Below, piece after piece: positions 9,482 through 17,923 of a DNA stretch of 49,455 bases (its first letter is position 1; every line of letters begins with the position of its first letter). The notes beneath the pieces are model-generated. The model saw nothing but the letters and a program-made list of their open reading frames with translations. It searched no databases and had not been told where the DNA came from. The stretch is from NCBI GenBank assembly GCA_004295105.1, contig SHNC01000222.1:1-49455 (forward strand). Reading direction: 5' to 3'. Made by a program: the position numbers and the translations under genes. This DNA is from Betaproteobacteria bacterium. Lineage in GTDB: Bacteria; Pseudomonadota; Gammaproteobacteria; Burkholderiales; Rhodocyclaceae.

Positions 9482-9633
9482 GTTCGCTTTCCTCTTCCTC
9501 TTTGGTCTGTCTGGGGGCGGTGCGGGGTGGCCGCCGACGGCGCGGACTGCCGCCGTGGTACCGCTGGCGATCATACCGCCACTTCCAGATTAGCCCAGCT
9601 TCGGGAGTGCTTCAGGTCGTGGGCCGGGCGGAT

Positions 9634-10437
9634 TCAGGCCGTAAGGGCGTGTTCCGCGACAGCGTGGCGCACCGGCGCCTCGGTGCCGTCGCAGAAGTAC
9701 TTCAGCTCGCCCGGCGCGAACGCCACCCATTCCTCACCGGTGGTGAGCGGCTTGGTCGCGATGACCGTCATGCGGTCGTCGATGTGGTTGCGACGGCTGA
9801 AATCGACGCTGAGGTCGTGATCGACCAGGCGCACGGACTGGAAGGGATAGGCCCGGCGGACGCGGTGCAACTGCGTCGAACAGTGCGCGAACAGGCCGTT
9901 GCCGTCGGACAGCAGGAAATTGAAGGGGCCGAAGGCGGAGATCTCTTCACACAGCTCGGCCACGGTCGCAAGCAAGGCTTTGGCCGTCGGGCGCCTGGGG
10001 CCGCAGCGGCGGCGCAGTTCCTGCAACAGGTAGCAGAAGGCGTGCTCGCTGTCGGTGGTGCCGACCGGCGTGTAGCTGCCATCGAGCGGCAGCGCATGAT
10101 TCTTGAGATCGCCGTTGTGCGCGAAAACCCAGTTGCGTCCCCACAGGCTGCGGCTGAACGGGTGGCAGTTCGACAGATCGACCGCCCCCTGGGTCGCCTT
10201 GCGGATGTGCACGATGAGATTGCGCGACTTGACCGGGTCTCGCCGCAACCGTTCCGCGAGCGGCGACGAACAGGATGGGCGATCATCACGCAGCACACGG
10301 CATGCGTCGTCGTCGAAGTAGGCAATGCCCCAGCCGTCACGATGCTCGTCGGTCTGGCCGCCGCGGCGTACGAAGCCCTCGAGCGAGAACTCGAGGCTCG
10401 CAGGCTTGTTGCAGTTCATGCCGAGCAGTTGGCACAT
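9634..10437 (-). CDS. class II glutamine amidotransferase (YafJ-like)
   Basis: 267 residues beginning MCQLLGM, so Cys2 becomes the N-terminal nucleophile after Met removal, as in Ntn-type class II amidotransferases. Other family features are DGWGIAYF, VHIRKATQG and FAHNGDL. There is no synthase domain, so it matches the stand-alone YafJ/EgtC-like group, which releases ammonia from glutamine or cleaves gamma-glutamyl bonds; the acceptor is unknown. It lies 152 bp upstream of cysK on the same strand. Confidence 0.85.
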   Translation of the reverse strand: MCQLLGMNCNKPASLEFSLEGFVRRGGQTDEHRDGWGIAYFDDDACRVLRDDRPSCSSPLAERLRRDPVKSRNLIVHIRKATQGAVDLSNCHPFSRSLWGRNWVFAHNGDLKNHALPLDGSYTPVGTTDSEHAFCYLLQELRRRCGPRRPTAKALLATVAELCEEISAFGPFNFLLSDGNGLFAHCSTQLHRVRRAYPFQSVRLVDHDLSVDFSRRNHIDDRMTVIATKPLTTGEEWVAFAPGELKYFCDGTEAPVRHAVAEHALTA

Positions 10438-10676
10438 GGTGGCGACGGGCGATTGTGCAGTGCGGTATGCACATCATCGCGTCGGCCTGCCGAGCGGACA
10501 ATGAACTAGTTCCGTTTTCGCGTGCAGAAACGACAAAACTGTCACACGCGCGCAACACTGAGGGTGTTCGCCAGGGCTACTGTGTGAATCGGCGTCGAGG
10601 CCATCGGGATGTCCGAGACCGAATTCGATTGCTCTGCGGTTCGCCGTCGCCGCGTGTCACTCGAGCCAAGACGGTA
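10438..10676. other. intergenic region, no gene seen
   Basis: 239 bp between the DUF1841 gene end and the amidotransferase start. Composition is less GC-biased than the genes. I see no convincing ORF, hairpin with T-run or RNA gene; it presumably holds the amidotransferase promoter on the minus strand. Confidence 0.5.
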
Positions 10677-11108
10677 CTACTCGGCTCCGATCCGCCGACG
10701 CAGGCTGCTGACATAGGCGGCACCATCGGGCGGTGTGCCGTTGCGCTGCGCGTCGAAGAGCATCTCGCCCAGCGCCTCGAGCGCGTCGTGCATCGCGTCG
10801 TGGCGGTCGCCGCGGCGTCGGCAGGCGGCGTCGAATGCGGCGCGGATGCCGGGCGGCTGGTCGATCGTCAACTGCTCCTCGATCGCCAGGTGCAGCGACA
10901 GGTGCAGGAAGGGATTGATCTGGCCGGCCTCGGGCGGGAAGTCGCGGTCGACCGATTCCGGATCCTCGATCACGGCATGGTACTCGGGGTGCATCGTCAG
11001 GATGTCGGCGGCGACCGACTCCATCGGCGTCAGCACTTCCTTGTCGCGGTATTTGCGCCAGGTCTCGATGAAGAAGTTGCGTACCTGGTCACGGCTGGGG
11101 TTGAACAT
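10677..11108 (-). CDS. DUF1841 family protein
   Basis: 143 residues starting MFNPSRDQVRNFF, with HPEYH and NPFLHLSLHLAIEEQ, the conserved pieces of the DUF1841 family of beta/gammaproteobacteria. The several His and Glu residues in the NPFLHLSLHLAIEEQ helix look metal-binding-like, but no function is established to my knowledge. It lies 69 bp downstream of nth and may be the last gene of the rnf-nth transcript. Confidence 0.8.
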   Translation of the reverse strand: MFNPSRDQVRNFFIETWRKYRDKEVLTPMESVAADILTMHPEYHAVIEDPESVDRDFPPEAGQINPFLHLSLHLAIEEQLTIDQPPGIRAAFDAACRRRGDRHDAMHDALEALGEMLFDAQRNGTPPDGAAYVSSLRRRIGAE

Positions 11109-11177
11109 GTCGTGGTCTCTCGTCGGTTTGCAGCAGTCAGGCCGGCGCCCGCGGCGTTGTCGTGCGGTGATCCGGCA

Positions 11178-11819
11178 TCAGCTCGTCTTGTCGCGATACA
11201 GGCAGAGGTCGCGAACGCAGCATTCTCCGCATTTCGGCTTGCGTGCGGTGCACACGTAGCGACCGTGCAGGATCAGCCAGTGGTGGGCGTCGAGCAGATA
11301 GTCCTTCGGCACGCGCCGCAGCAGCGCCCTCTCCACGTCCACGACGTCCTTGCCCGGGGCCAGCCCGGTGCGGTTGGCGAGGCGGAAGATGTGGGTGTCC
11401 ACTGCCATTGCCGGCTGACGGAAGATCGTGTTCAGCACGACATTGGCCGTCTTGCGGCCGACGCCCGGGAGCGCTTCGAGCGCGCTGCGCACGGCCGGAA
11501 CTTCACCACCATGGCGCTCCAGCAGCAGGCGCGACAGCGCCACCGTGTTCTTCGCCTTGTTACGGAACAGCCCGATGGTCTTGATGTGATCGGCAACACC
11601 ATCCTCGCCGAGCGACACCATCGCTTCCGGGGTCGGCGCGATTGCAAAGAGCTTGCGCGTGGCGAGGTTCACGCTGCGGTCGGTGGCCTGCGCCGACAGC
11701 ACGACCGCCACCAGCAACTGGTAGGGCGAGGCGTACTCGAGTTCGGTCTTCGGCTCGGGGTTGGCGTCGTGCAGCCGGCGGAAGAACTCGCGGATCGCCT
11801 CGCGCTTCATGCTTGCCAT
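11178..11819 (-). CDS. nth: endonuclease III (DNA glycosylase/AP lyase)
   Basis: 213 residues. The helix-hairpin-helix is LEALPGVGRKTANVVLN with catalytic Lys123; the catalytic Asp141 lies in VDTHIFRLANR. The C-terminus has the 4Fe-4S cluster loop C-x6-C-x2-C-x5-C (CTARKPKCGECCVRDLC). It removes oxidised pyrimidines in base excision repair. A start three codons further in (MKREAIREFF) is also possible. It follows rnfE by 2 bp, the same rsx/rnf-nth order as in E. coli. Confidence 0.95.
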   Translation of the reverse strand: MASMKREAIREFFRRLHDANPEPKTELEYASPYQLLVAVVLSAQATDRSVNLATRKLFAIAPTPEAMVSLGEDGVADHIKTIGLFRNKAKNTVALSRLLLERHGGEVPAVRSALEALPGVGRKTANVVLNTIFRQPAMAVDTHIFRLANRTGLAPGKDVVDVERALLRRVPKDYLLDAHHWLILHGRYVCTARKPKCGECCVRDLCLYRDKTS

Positions 11820-11821
11820 CG

Positions 11822-12538
11822 TCAGCCGGCGACGCCTTCCGCAGCCTCGCCGGGGGTGGTGGACACCGGACCGGGCGCTTGCGGGCGGCGGCGCGCACTG
11901 GCGTCGAGGCGAGCCTTGAGGGCGTTGTAGGCGGCGATCAGGCAGCCCAGCGCGAAGAACGCCCCGGGCGGCAGCACCGCGAGCAGGAAACCGGGATAGT
12001 CGTCGCCGAACACGACGATCGCCGACGTGCCTGGAATGATCATGTCGATGCCGGAGAACAGCGTTCCACTGCCCACCAGTTCGCGCACGCCGCCCAGCAG
12101 TGCCAGCACCCAGACCAGGCCCAGGCCCATCATGACGCCGTCCACCGTGGACGCGATGGGGTCGTTCTTGGCGGCGTATGCCTCGACGCGGGCCAGCACG
12201 ATGCAGTTGGTGACGATGAGCGGGATGAAGATGCCGAGCACCAGGTACAGGCTATGCAGGTAGGCATTGAACAGCAGATCGATCACCGTCACCAGCGCGG
12301 CGATGATCAGGATGAACACCGGGATGCGGATCTCGTAGGGAATGAAGTTGCGCAGGCTCGCCACGACCAGGTTGGAAAGCGCCATGGCGATCACCGTTGC
12401 AAGGCCGAGGCTGGTGGCGTTGACCATGCTGGTGCTGACGGCGAGGATGGGGCACAGACCGAGCAACTGCCCCAGGCCGGTGTTCTGCTTCCACAGTCCG
12501 TTATGTGCGATCTCGCGGAATTGCTGTGCGTTGATCAT
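11822..12538 (-). CDS. rnfE: electron transport complex subunit RnfE
   Basis: 238 residues from ATG 12538, whose ATGA overlaps the rnfG stop. The protein starts MINAQQFREIAHNGLWKQN and continues LCPILAVSTSMVNA, the RnfE/RnfA/NqrD signature. About six membrane helices follow, with a hydrophilic C-terminal tail of about 30 residues rich in Ala, Arg and Pro. It is an inner membrane subunit of the ion-translocating ferredoxin:NAD oxidoreductase (or the SoxR-reducing Rsx complex). Confidence 0.93.
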   Translation of the reverse strand: MINAQQFREIAHNGLWKQNTGLGQLLGLCPILAVSTSMVNATSLGLATVIAMALSNLVVASLRNFIPYEIRIPVFILIIAALVTVIDLLFNAYLHSLYLVLGIFIPLIVTNCIVLARVEAYAAKNDPIASTVDGVMMGLGLVWVLALLGGVRELVGSGTLFSGIDMIIPGTSAIVVFGDDYPGFLLAVLPPGAFFALGCLIAAYNALKARLDASARRRPQAPGPVSTTPGEAAEGVAG

Positions 12539-13212
12539 GGCTGGTTTCCTTGCAGCGTGCTTCCGGATGTGGCCGCGAACAACGCGTCGCGCCGCTCCAT
12601 GGCAAAGGCGACGGTACGGCCGACGATGCGTGCGACCGCGCGCGCGCTGATGGTCGCGCCGGTGTGGTAGTCGAACACGCCGCCGTCCTTTTTCACGGTC
12701 CACTGCGCGGTGTCGACATCGCGCCAGGAAACGCCGGCGAACTGGCCGATCCAGGGCGATGCCTTGTTGCGGTCCTTCTTCGGGTCGATGTAATCGCCCA
12801 GGCCAGGCGTTTCCTTGTGCGACACGACGCGTACGCCCGATAACATGCCGTCGGCACCGACGGCGACGACGACGCCGATGCGCCCGGCGTAGCCGTCGGT
12901 AGCGGCGGCCTCGAGCACGAGGGCGGCCGGGGTGCCGCCCCTGCGCGCGCGCCATACGCGCCCGCCCTCGTCGACACCGATCGCCGCGGTCGGACCCAGA
13001 TGCACGACGTCCTCGAGCAGCGCATTGTCGTAGCTGCCCGGCGGCAGCACTTCGTCGATCAGGCGCATCTGCGCTTCCTGCAGCGAGGCCTGGATGGCCG
13101 GCCGCGTCGCCTCGTAGGACGAAGCCATCAGCGCTGTAAACACCACGGTGAAGCCGAGCATGATCGCCGCGGTGCGCAGCGACGTGCGGGCAGCCGAATA
13201 ACGCCCGCTCAT
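12535..13212 (-). CDS. rnfG: electron transport complex subunit RnfG (FMN-carrying)
   Basis: 225 residues from ATG 13212, 4-bp overlap with rnfD. One N-terminal membrane helix (residues about 13-32) anchors a periplasmic FMN-binding domain. The flavinylation motif is TGATIS with Thr187 as the expected covalent FMN-phosphate acceptor, within DYHTGATISAR. SHKETPGLGDYI is the other conserved block. Flavinylation needs ApbE, which is not in the window. Confidence 0.92.
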   Translation of the reverse strand: MSGRYSAARTSLRTAAIMLGFTVVFTALMASSYEATRPAIQASLQEAQMRLIDEVLPPGSYDNALLEDVVHLGPTAAIGVDEGGRVWRARRGGTPAALVLEAAATDGYAGRIGVVVAVGADGMLSGVRVVSHKETPGLGDYIDPKKDRNKASPWIGQFAGVSWRDVDTAQWTVKKDGGVFDYHTGATISARAVARIVGRTVAFAMERRDALFAATSGSTLQGNQP

Positions 13213-14213
13213 GAGCGCTCTCCGCGATGGCCGAAGACCGGGGGCTGCGTCTTCATGTCGATCAGCGGCACACAGATGTTCATCAGCAGCACGCCGAAAG
13301 CGATTCCGTCGGGGTAGGCGCCGAAACTGCGGATGAGCCAGGCGATGAGGGCGATGCCGGCAGCGAAGATCAGCTTGCCGCGCGGCGTCGTCGCACCCGA
13401 GACGGGATCGGTGACGATGAAGAACGCGGCCAGCATCGCACCTCCACTGGCGAGCTGGAACAGCGGTGATGCGTGGTGCGCTGCGTCGGCGAGCCAGAAC
13501 ACGCCAGAGACGACGGCCAGCGCGGCGATGAAGGCCGTGGGCATGTGCCAGGTGACGGTGCGGGTTACGAGCAGGATCAGGCCGCCCACCGCGTAGCCGG
13601 CAGCGACCCATTCCCAGCCCTTGCCACCTGCCAGGCCGAAGGCGCTGCCCTGCGCCAGCAGCGCGTCGACGCTGCCACCGCCGCGCAGGCCGGTGCGCAA
13701 CGAGTCGAGTGCGGTGGCGGCGGTCATGCCGTCGAGTTCGCGGGCTCCGCCGAGGATGAGATCGAACTGGGAGTCGAAGTTGAGCTGGCCGGCACCCGGC
13801 CACTGCGACATCAGCGCCGGAAAGGCCACGATCAGCGCGCAGAAGGCCACCATCGCCGGATTGAAGGGGTTCTGGCCGAGTCCGCCATAGAGGTGCTTCA
13901 CCCCGCCGATGGCGATGAGCACACCCAGCAGCGTGATCCACCACGGCACCACCGGCGGGATGCTCAGCACCAGTAGCCAGGCGGTGACCACTGCGGACAG
14001 ATCGGTGATCGCGAGCGCGATCGGCCGCTTGCGCAACTGCATGACCACGGCCTCGACCGCGATCGCCGCCATGCTGGCCAGGGCGAGATTGACCAGGATG
14101 CCGGCGCCGAACTGCCAGACATAGGCGGCAATGCCCGGTACCAGTGCCAGCAGCACGGTGCACATCACGCGTTGAACGCTGGCCGGCTTGCGGATGTAGG
14201 GGGAGTGGATCAT
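13209..14213 (-). CDS. rnfD: electron transport complex subunit RnfD
   Basis: 334 residues from ATG 14213, chosen over an upstream in-frame Met because it opens MIHSPYIRKPASVQRVM, the family N-terminus; the extra 43 residues would lie inside rnfC. There are about eight to ten hydrophobic helices. The DGMTAATALD block (161-170) is a candidate FMN attachment motif. A second conserved block is TDPVSGATTPRGKL near the C-terminus. The gene starts 11 bp after the rnfC stop. Confidence 0.92.
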   Translation of the reverse strand: MIHSPYIRKPASVQRVMCTVLLALVPGIAAYVWQFGAGILVNLALASMAAIAVEAVVMQLRKRPIALAITDLSAVVTAWLLVLSIPPVVPWWITLLGVLIAIGGVKHLYGGLGQNPFNPAMVAFCALIVAFPALMSQWPGAGQLNFDSQFDLILGGARELDGMTAATALDSLRTGLRGGGSVDALLAQGSAFGLAGGKGWEWVAAGYAVGGLILLVTRTVTWHMPTAFIAALAVVSGVFWLADAAHHASPLFQLASGGAMLAAFFIVTDPVSGATTPRGKLIFAAGIALIAWLIRSFGAYPDGIAFGVLLMNICVPLIDMKTQPPVFGHRGERS

Positions 14214-14223
14214 CGGGGCGGGG

Positions 14224-15933
14224 TCAGGGGTTGATATCGGGCGCGGAGGCAGCGGACTGCGCGCCGGACGTTGCGGCCGGCACGGTGCCGGCCGCGCGCC
14301 GCCGGGCTTCGATTTCGTCGATTTCGGCCTGGGTCTCGGCACTCAGGTTGTCGACGTTCCTCGGTTGCGCTGCGGCCTTCTGCGCCTGCGCGCGCGCCAG
14401 CGCCGCGGCGATCAGTGCCTTCTTCGGGTCTTCCGCAGCGGCAGCGCCCGCGGCAGGCGCCGTGTCCGTCACCGCAGCATCGGCGGGGTCGTCGCTCGCC
14501 AGCTTGGCGCGCGTCTCGGCCGCTTTGGCGGCGAGCTTGGCCGCCTTTTCCTCCTTCTCGCGCTCCTGGCGGAAGTTGCGGAACTCGAAGCGCACGCGCG
14601 CCTGGTCGGCAGCGGTCTTGTCGCGCTCGCGCGCCCAGATCTCGCTCTTAGCGAAGCGGTAGTAGTCAACCAGCGGGATGTGTGAGGGACACACGTAGGA
14701 GCAGCAGCCGCACTCGATGCAGTCGAACAGGTGGTATTCCTGCGCCTTGCCGAAGTTCCGGGCACGGCTGAACCAGTACAGCTCGAAGGGCTGCAGTTCG
14801 GCCGGGCAATGGCGGGCGCACTCGCCGCAACGGATGCAGGGCTGCTCCGGCGGCGGCGGCGGGAACATCGCGGGCGATGCGGAGATGATGCAGTTGCTGC
14901 CCTTGACCACCGGCACGTCGAGGCGCGGCAGTGCAAAGCCCATCATCGGACCACCCATCAGGTAGCGGTCGGTGTCCGCCCGCGGGCCGGCGAGCCGCAA
15001 CAGTTCGTCGATCGGCGTGCCGACGAGCACTTCCCAGTTGCCGGGCTGCTCGACATTGCCGGTGAGCGTGATGATGCGCGAGATCAGGGGTTCCCCATGC
15101 ACGATGGCGCGAAACACCGCATGTGCGGTGCCGACGTTGAAGCACTGTACGCCGTAGTCCGCGCCGAGCTTGCCGTAGGGGATCTCGATGCCCGTCAATA
15201 CGCGGATGAGCTGCTTTTCGCCGCCGGCGGGATAGAGTGCCGGCACCGGCACCACGCTCGCGCCCGTCGTCGTGCCCACCGCGGCGCGCATGGCGCCGAT
15301 CGCCTCCGGTTTATTGTCCTCGACGCCGATGACGAGCTCTCGGGCACCGATCAGCTCGCGCAGGATCAACGCGCCGGCGAGGACGTCCGCAGCACGCTCG
15401 CGCATCAGGCGGTCGTCGCAGGTGATCCAGGGCTCGCACTCGGCGCCGTTCAGCACCAGGGTATCGATCCCTGCGCCCTTGCCGAGCTTGACGTGGGCGG
15501 GAAAGGTGGCGCCGCCCAGACCGACGATCCCGCACGCGCGCAGCCACGCGAGGGCCTCCTCGCGCGAGCGGCCGCGGTAATCGAAGGGGGCATGGTCGAT
15601 CCAGCAGTCCTCGCCGTCGGGCTCGATCACCACACAACGGGTTTCAAGACCGGATGGGTGGGCCATCGTGTAGCGGCCGAAGTCCACCACGGTGCCGGAC
15701 GTCGGCGCATGCACCGCCGTGCCGAGGAAACCGTCGGGCTCGCCGATGCGCTGGCCCTTGAGGACCTTCTGTCCGGGTTGCACGATGCAGCGAGCGGTGG
15801 CGCGGGTGCTCTGGCGCAGCGGCACCACCAGCCGGCGGGGCAGCGGCGCCGAGCGGATGGCGGCGGACGCCGATTCATTCTTGTGTGCGTCGGGCTTGAT
15901 GCCGCCGCGAAAGCCGAACAGGCGCCCGATCAT
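14224..15933 (-). CDS. rnfC: electron transport complex subunit RnfC
   Basis: 569 residues from ATG 15933 (4-bp overlap with the rnfB stop). The central NADH/FMN-binding fold contains the GLGGATFP and [10 protein letters not shown] motifs (138-171). Two 4Fe-4S motifs follow: [12 protein letters not shown] (from 366) and [12 protein letters not shown] (from 405). The last 130 residues are a charged Ala/Lys/Glu-rich tail (likely helical, partly coiled coil), of the kind that extends RnfC in many proteobacteria. It is the peripheral subunit where NAD(H) reacts. Confidence 0.94.
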   Translation of the reverse strand: MIGRLFGFRGGIKPDAHKNESASAAIRSAPLPRRLVVPLRQSTRATARCIVQPGQKVLKGQRIGEPDGFLGTAVHAPTSGTVVDFGRYTMAHPSGLETRCVVIEPDGEDCWIDHAPFDYRGRSREEALAWLRACGIVGLGGATFPAHVKLGKGAGIDTLVLNGAECEPWITCDDRLMRERAADVLAGALILRELIGARELVIGVEDNKPEAIGAMRAAVGTTTGASVVPVPALYPAGGEKQLIRVLTGIEIPYGKLGADYGVQCFNVGTAHAVFRAIVHGEPLISRIITLTGNVEQPGNWEVLVGTPIDELLRLAGPRADTDRYLMGGPMMGFALPRLDVPVVKGSNCIISASPAMFPPPPPEQPCIRCGECARHCPAELQPFELYWFSRARNFGKAQEYHLFDCIECGCCSYVCPSHIPLVDYYRFAKSEIWARERDKTAADQARVRFEFRNFRQEREKEEKAAKLAAKAAETRAKLASDDPADAAVTDTAPAAGAAAAEDPKKALIAAALARAQAQKAAAQPRNVDNLSAETQAEIDEIEARRRAAGTVPAATSGAQSAASAPDINP

Positions 15934-16481
15934 GCTGCTTTCCTGATTTCGATCACCGGGTACTTCCATTTCCAGGTCTGGACCGTCTCGGCGACCGGCA
16001 CGATGCTGATGCAGTCGACGGGACACGGCGCCACGCACAGCTCGCAGCCGGTGCACAGCGGTTCGACCACCGTGTGCATCTGCTTGGCCGCACCGACGAT
16101 GGCATCTACCGGACAGGCCTGGATGCACAGCGTGCAGCCGATGCAGGTCTGCTCGTCGATCACCGCGACCGATTTCGGCTTCTCGACACCGTGCTCTTCG
16201 GACAGGGGCTTGAACTCGCGTCCGAGCAGGTCCGCCAGCTTGCGGATGCCTTCCTCGCCACCGGGCGGACACTGGTTGATCTCGGCCTCGCCCTGCGCGA
16301 TTGCCTCGGCATAAGGCTTGCAGCCGGGGTAGCCGCACTGGCCGCATTGGGTCTGCGGCAGGATGGCATCGATCTTCTCGACCAGCGGGTCGCCCTCTAC
16401 CTTGAAGCGGATGGCGGCATAGCCCAAGGCCGCGCCGAGCACGATGGCGATGCCGGTCATGACGAGAAGGGCAGAAAGCAT
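15930..16481 (-). CDS. rnfB: electron transport complex subunit RnfB (iron-sulfur)
   Basis: 183 residues from ATG 16481; an in-frame upstream extension lacks a membrane-anchor start. An N-terminal membrane helix (about 3-25) is followed by a CGQCGYPGC Fe-S motif (46-54) and two ferredoxin motifs, [12 protein letters not shown] and [12 protein letters not shown], near the C-terminus. This is the ferredoxin-facing subunit of Rnf. It is separated from rnfA by 55 bp, the only gap inside the rnfA-rnfC part. Confidence 0.94.
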   Translation of the reverse strand: MLSALLVMTGIAIVLGAALGYAAIRFKVEGDPLVEKIDAILPQTQCGQCGYPGCKPYAEAIAQGEAEINQCPPGGEEGIRKLADLLGREFKPLSEEHGVEKPKSVAVIDEQTCIGCTLCIQACPVDAIVGAAKQMHTVVEPLCTGCELCVAPCPVDCISIVPVAETVQTWKWKYPVIEIRKAA

Positions 16482-16536
16482 GCGGGTGACTCTTGTTGTT
16501 TTGGCCTCGGCGCGTCGCGCGGCGGGCGCGGTGTCG

Positions 16537-17121
16537 TCAGTGGAAACGGTCCAGCCCGGCAAAGCCCATGAAGGCCAGGCTCATGAAGCCGGCAGTGATC
16601 ATCGCGATCGCGGTGCCCTTGAACGGGGCGGGCACGTCGGCGCCGTCGAGCCGCTCGCGGATCCCGGCGAACAGTACCAGCGCAAGCGTGAAGCCAACGG
16701 ACGAGCCGAAGCCGAAAAGCAGCGATTCGAGCAGGTTGTGCCTGAGCCCGACGTTGAGCAGCGGGACGCCAAGCACCGCGCAGTTGGTGGTGATCAGTGG
16801 CAGATAGATTCCCAGGACCTGGTGCAGCACGGGGCTCGTTTTCTGGATCACGAGCTCGGTAAGTTGCACGATGGCTGCGATCACGACGATGAACGACAGC
16901 GTGCGCAAGTAGCCGAGGTCGAACGGTTGCAGCAGGTAGTGATCAATCAGATAGCTGCTGCCGGATGCCGCAGTCAGCACGAAAGTAGTGGCTGCGCCCA
17001 TGCCGATCGCGGTGTCGAGCTTCTTCGACACGCCCATGAACGGGCACAGGCCGAGGATGCGCACAAAAACGACGTTGTTCACGAGAACCGCGCCGAGCAC
17101 GACAAAAAGGTAACTGCTCAT
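16537..17121 (-). CDS. rnfA: electron transport complex subunit RnfA
   Basis: 194 residues, the usual length. It begins [21 protein letters not shown] and contains [20 protein letters not shown], the RnfA signature with the membrane Cys that ligates the intramembrane Fe-S centre with RnfE. About six membrane helices. First gene of rnfABCDGE-nth, with a good sigma-70-type promoter 28-56 bp upstream. Confidence 0.95.
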   Translation of the reverse strand: MSSYLFVVLGAVLVNNVVFVRILGLCPFMGVSKKLDTAIGMGAATTFVLTAASGSSYLIDHYLLQPFDLGYLRTLSFIVVIAAIVQLTELVIQKTSPVLHQVLGIYLPLITTNCAVLGVPLLNVGLRHNLLESLLFGFGSSVGFTLALVLFAGIRERLDGADVPAPFKGTAIAMITAGFMSLAFMGFAGLDRFH

Positions 17122-17148
17122 GATCCGAAAACCGGAAATAACGCTTGG

Positions 17149-17177
17149 ATTATCCGCTTCCGGACAGGGGGGCTCAA
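17149..17177 (-). promoter_or_regulatory. sigma-70-type promoter of rnfA
   Basis: On the minus strand TTGAGC (17177-17172) and GATAAT (17154-17149) are separated by exactly 17 bp. The expected start site near 17142 would give a 20-nt leader before the rnfA ATG at 17121. It lies within the 75-bp gap after the NUDIX gene, so the Rnf operon can be transcribed independently of that gene. Confidence 0.65.
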
Positions 17178-17196
17178 CCCTGATCGCGGCGCAGGT

Positions 17197-17751
17197 TCAG
17201 GGGCGCAGGCCGGGTGTCGGCGGGGTGCCGATCACCAGATTGTGGAAAGGCCATTCCCCCTTGCGGCGGTCGTCGAAGAAGTGTTTCAGGGTGAGGGCGA
17301 TGGTACGAAAGGCGATCTGGTCCCACGGAATATCCTTCTCTTCGAACAGTGCGACCTCCAGCGATTCCTGACCGGGGCGGAAGTCGAGATCGAGCAGCCG
17401 CGCGCGGTAGATGATATGAACCTGGCTGATGTGGGGCACGTCGATGAGCGTGTACATCGCACCCAGTTCGATGCGTGCGCAGGCCTCTTCCCAGGTTTCG
17501 CGTGCGGCTGCCTGGGCGGTGCTTTCCTCGTTCTCCATGAAGCCGGCCGGCAGTGTCCAGGTGCCGTAGCGCGGCTCGATCGCGCGCCGGCACAGCAGGA
17601 TGCGGTCACCCCATTCGGCCAGCGCACCCACCACCAGCTTGGGATTCTGGTAGTGGATTGCTCCGCAATGATCGCAGACGTGCCGCGGCAACGCATCGCC
17701 ATGTGGAATGCGGAAGTCGACCTGCGCGCCGCAGCTTGAACAGAACTTCAT
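17197..17751 (-). CDS. NUDIX hydrolase with N-terminal zinc ribbon
   Basis: 184 residues from ATG 17751. Two CxxC pairs (Cys4/Cys7 and Cys26/Cys29) form a zinc ribbon like that of NudC. The NUDIX box is complete: G70-x5-E-x7-REtWEEA (GFMENEES...RETWEEA). Overall it fits ADP-ribose/NADH pyrophosphatase-like NUDIX proteins. The substrate is not certain; NudC itself is longer. It precedes the Rnf operon on the same strand, so a link to NAD(H) turnover is conceivable but unproven. Confidence 0.87.
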   Translation of the reverse strand: MKFCSSCGAQVDFRIPHGDALPRHVCDHCGAIHYQNPKLVVGALAEWGDRILLCRRAIEPRYGTWTLPAGFMENEESTAQAAARETWEEACARIELGAMYTLIDVPHISQVHIIYRARLLDLDFRPGQESLEVALFEEKDIPWDQIAFRTIALTLKHFFDDRRKGEWPFHNLVIGTPPTPGLRP

Positions 17752-17849
17752 CGGAAAAGGCGGGAGGGGGCGGGACATCATTTTAGCCGGGATCGTCGGC
17801 CGCTGGCAGGAAGCGGGCGCGCGGACTAAAGTGCGAAGCCTCGCGTCCG

Positions 17850-17855
17850 TATACT
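17850..17855 (+). promoter_or_regulatory. -10 box (TATACT) upstream of HDOD-REC-GGDEF gene
   Basis: TATACT lies 69 bp before the ATG at 17924 in the divergent gap with the NUDIX gene. The -35 region at 17 bp (TAAAGT) is not a sigma-70 match. TAAAGTGC could instead be read as the -35 of a sigma-28 promoter, but the corresponding -10 is poor. Confidence 0.35.
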
Positions 17856-17923
17856 CGACTTGTGCATCGTGCGGATTTCCGCCGCCAGCCCATCCGAGCC
17901 AATCCTGCCGCGAACACCGCGCC

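Noticed and set aside
12535-14163. Reading rnfG as a much longer fusion starting near 14163
   Set aside because: The upstream 317 codons lie out of frame over rnfD and are Arg/Gly-rich; the ATG at 13212 gives a normal RnfG with ATGA overlap.
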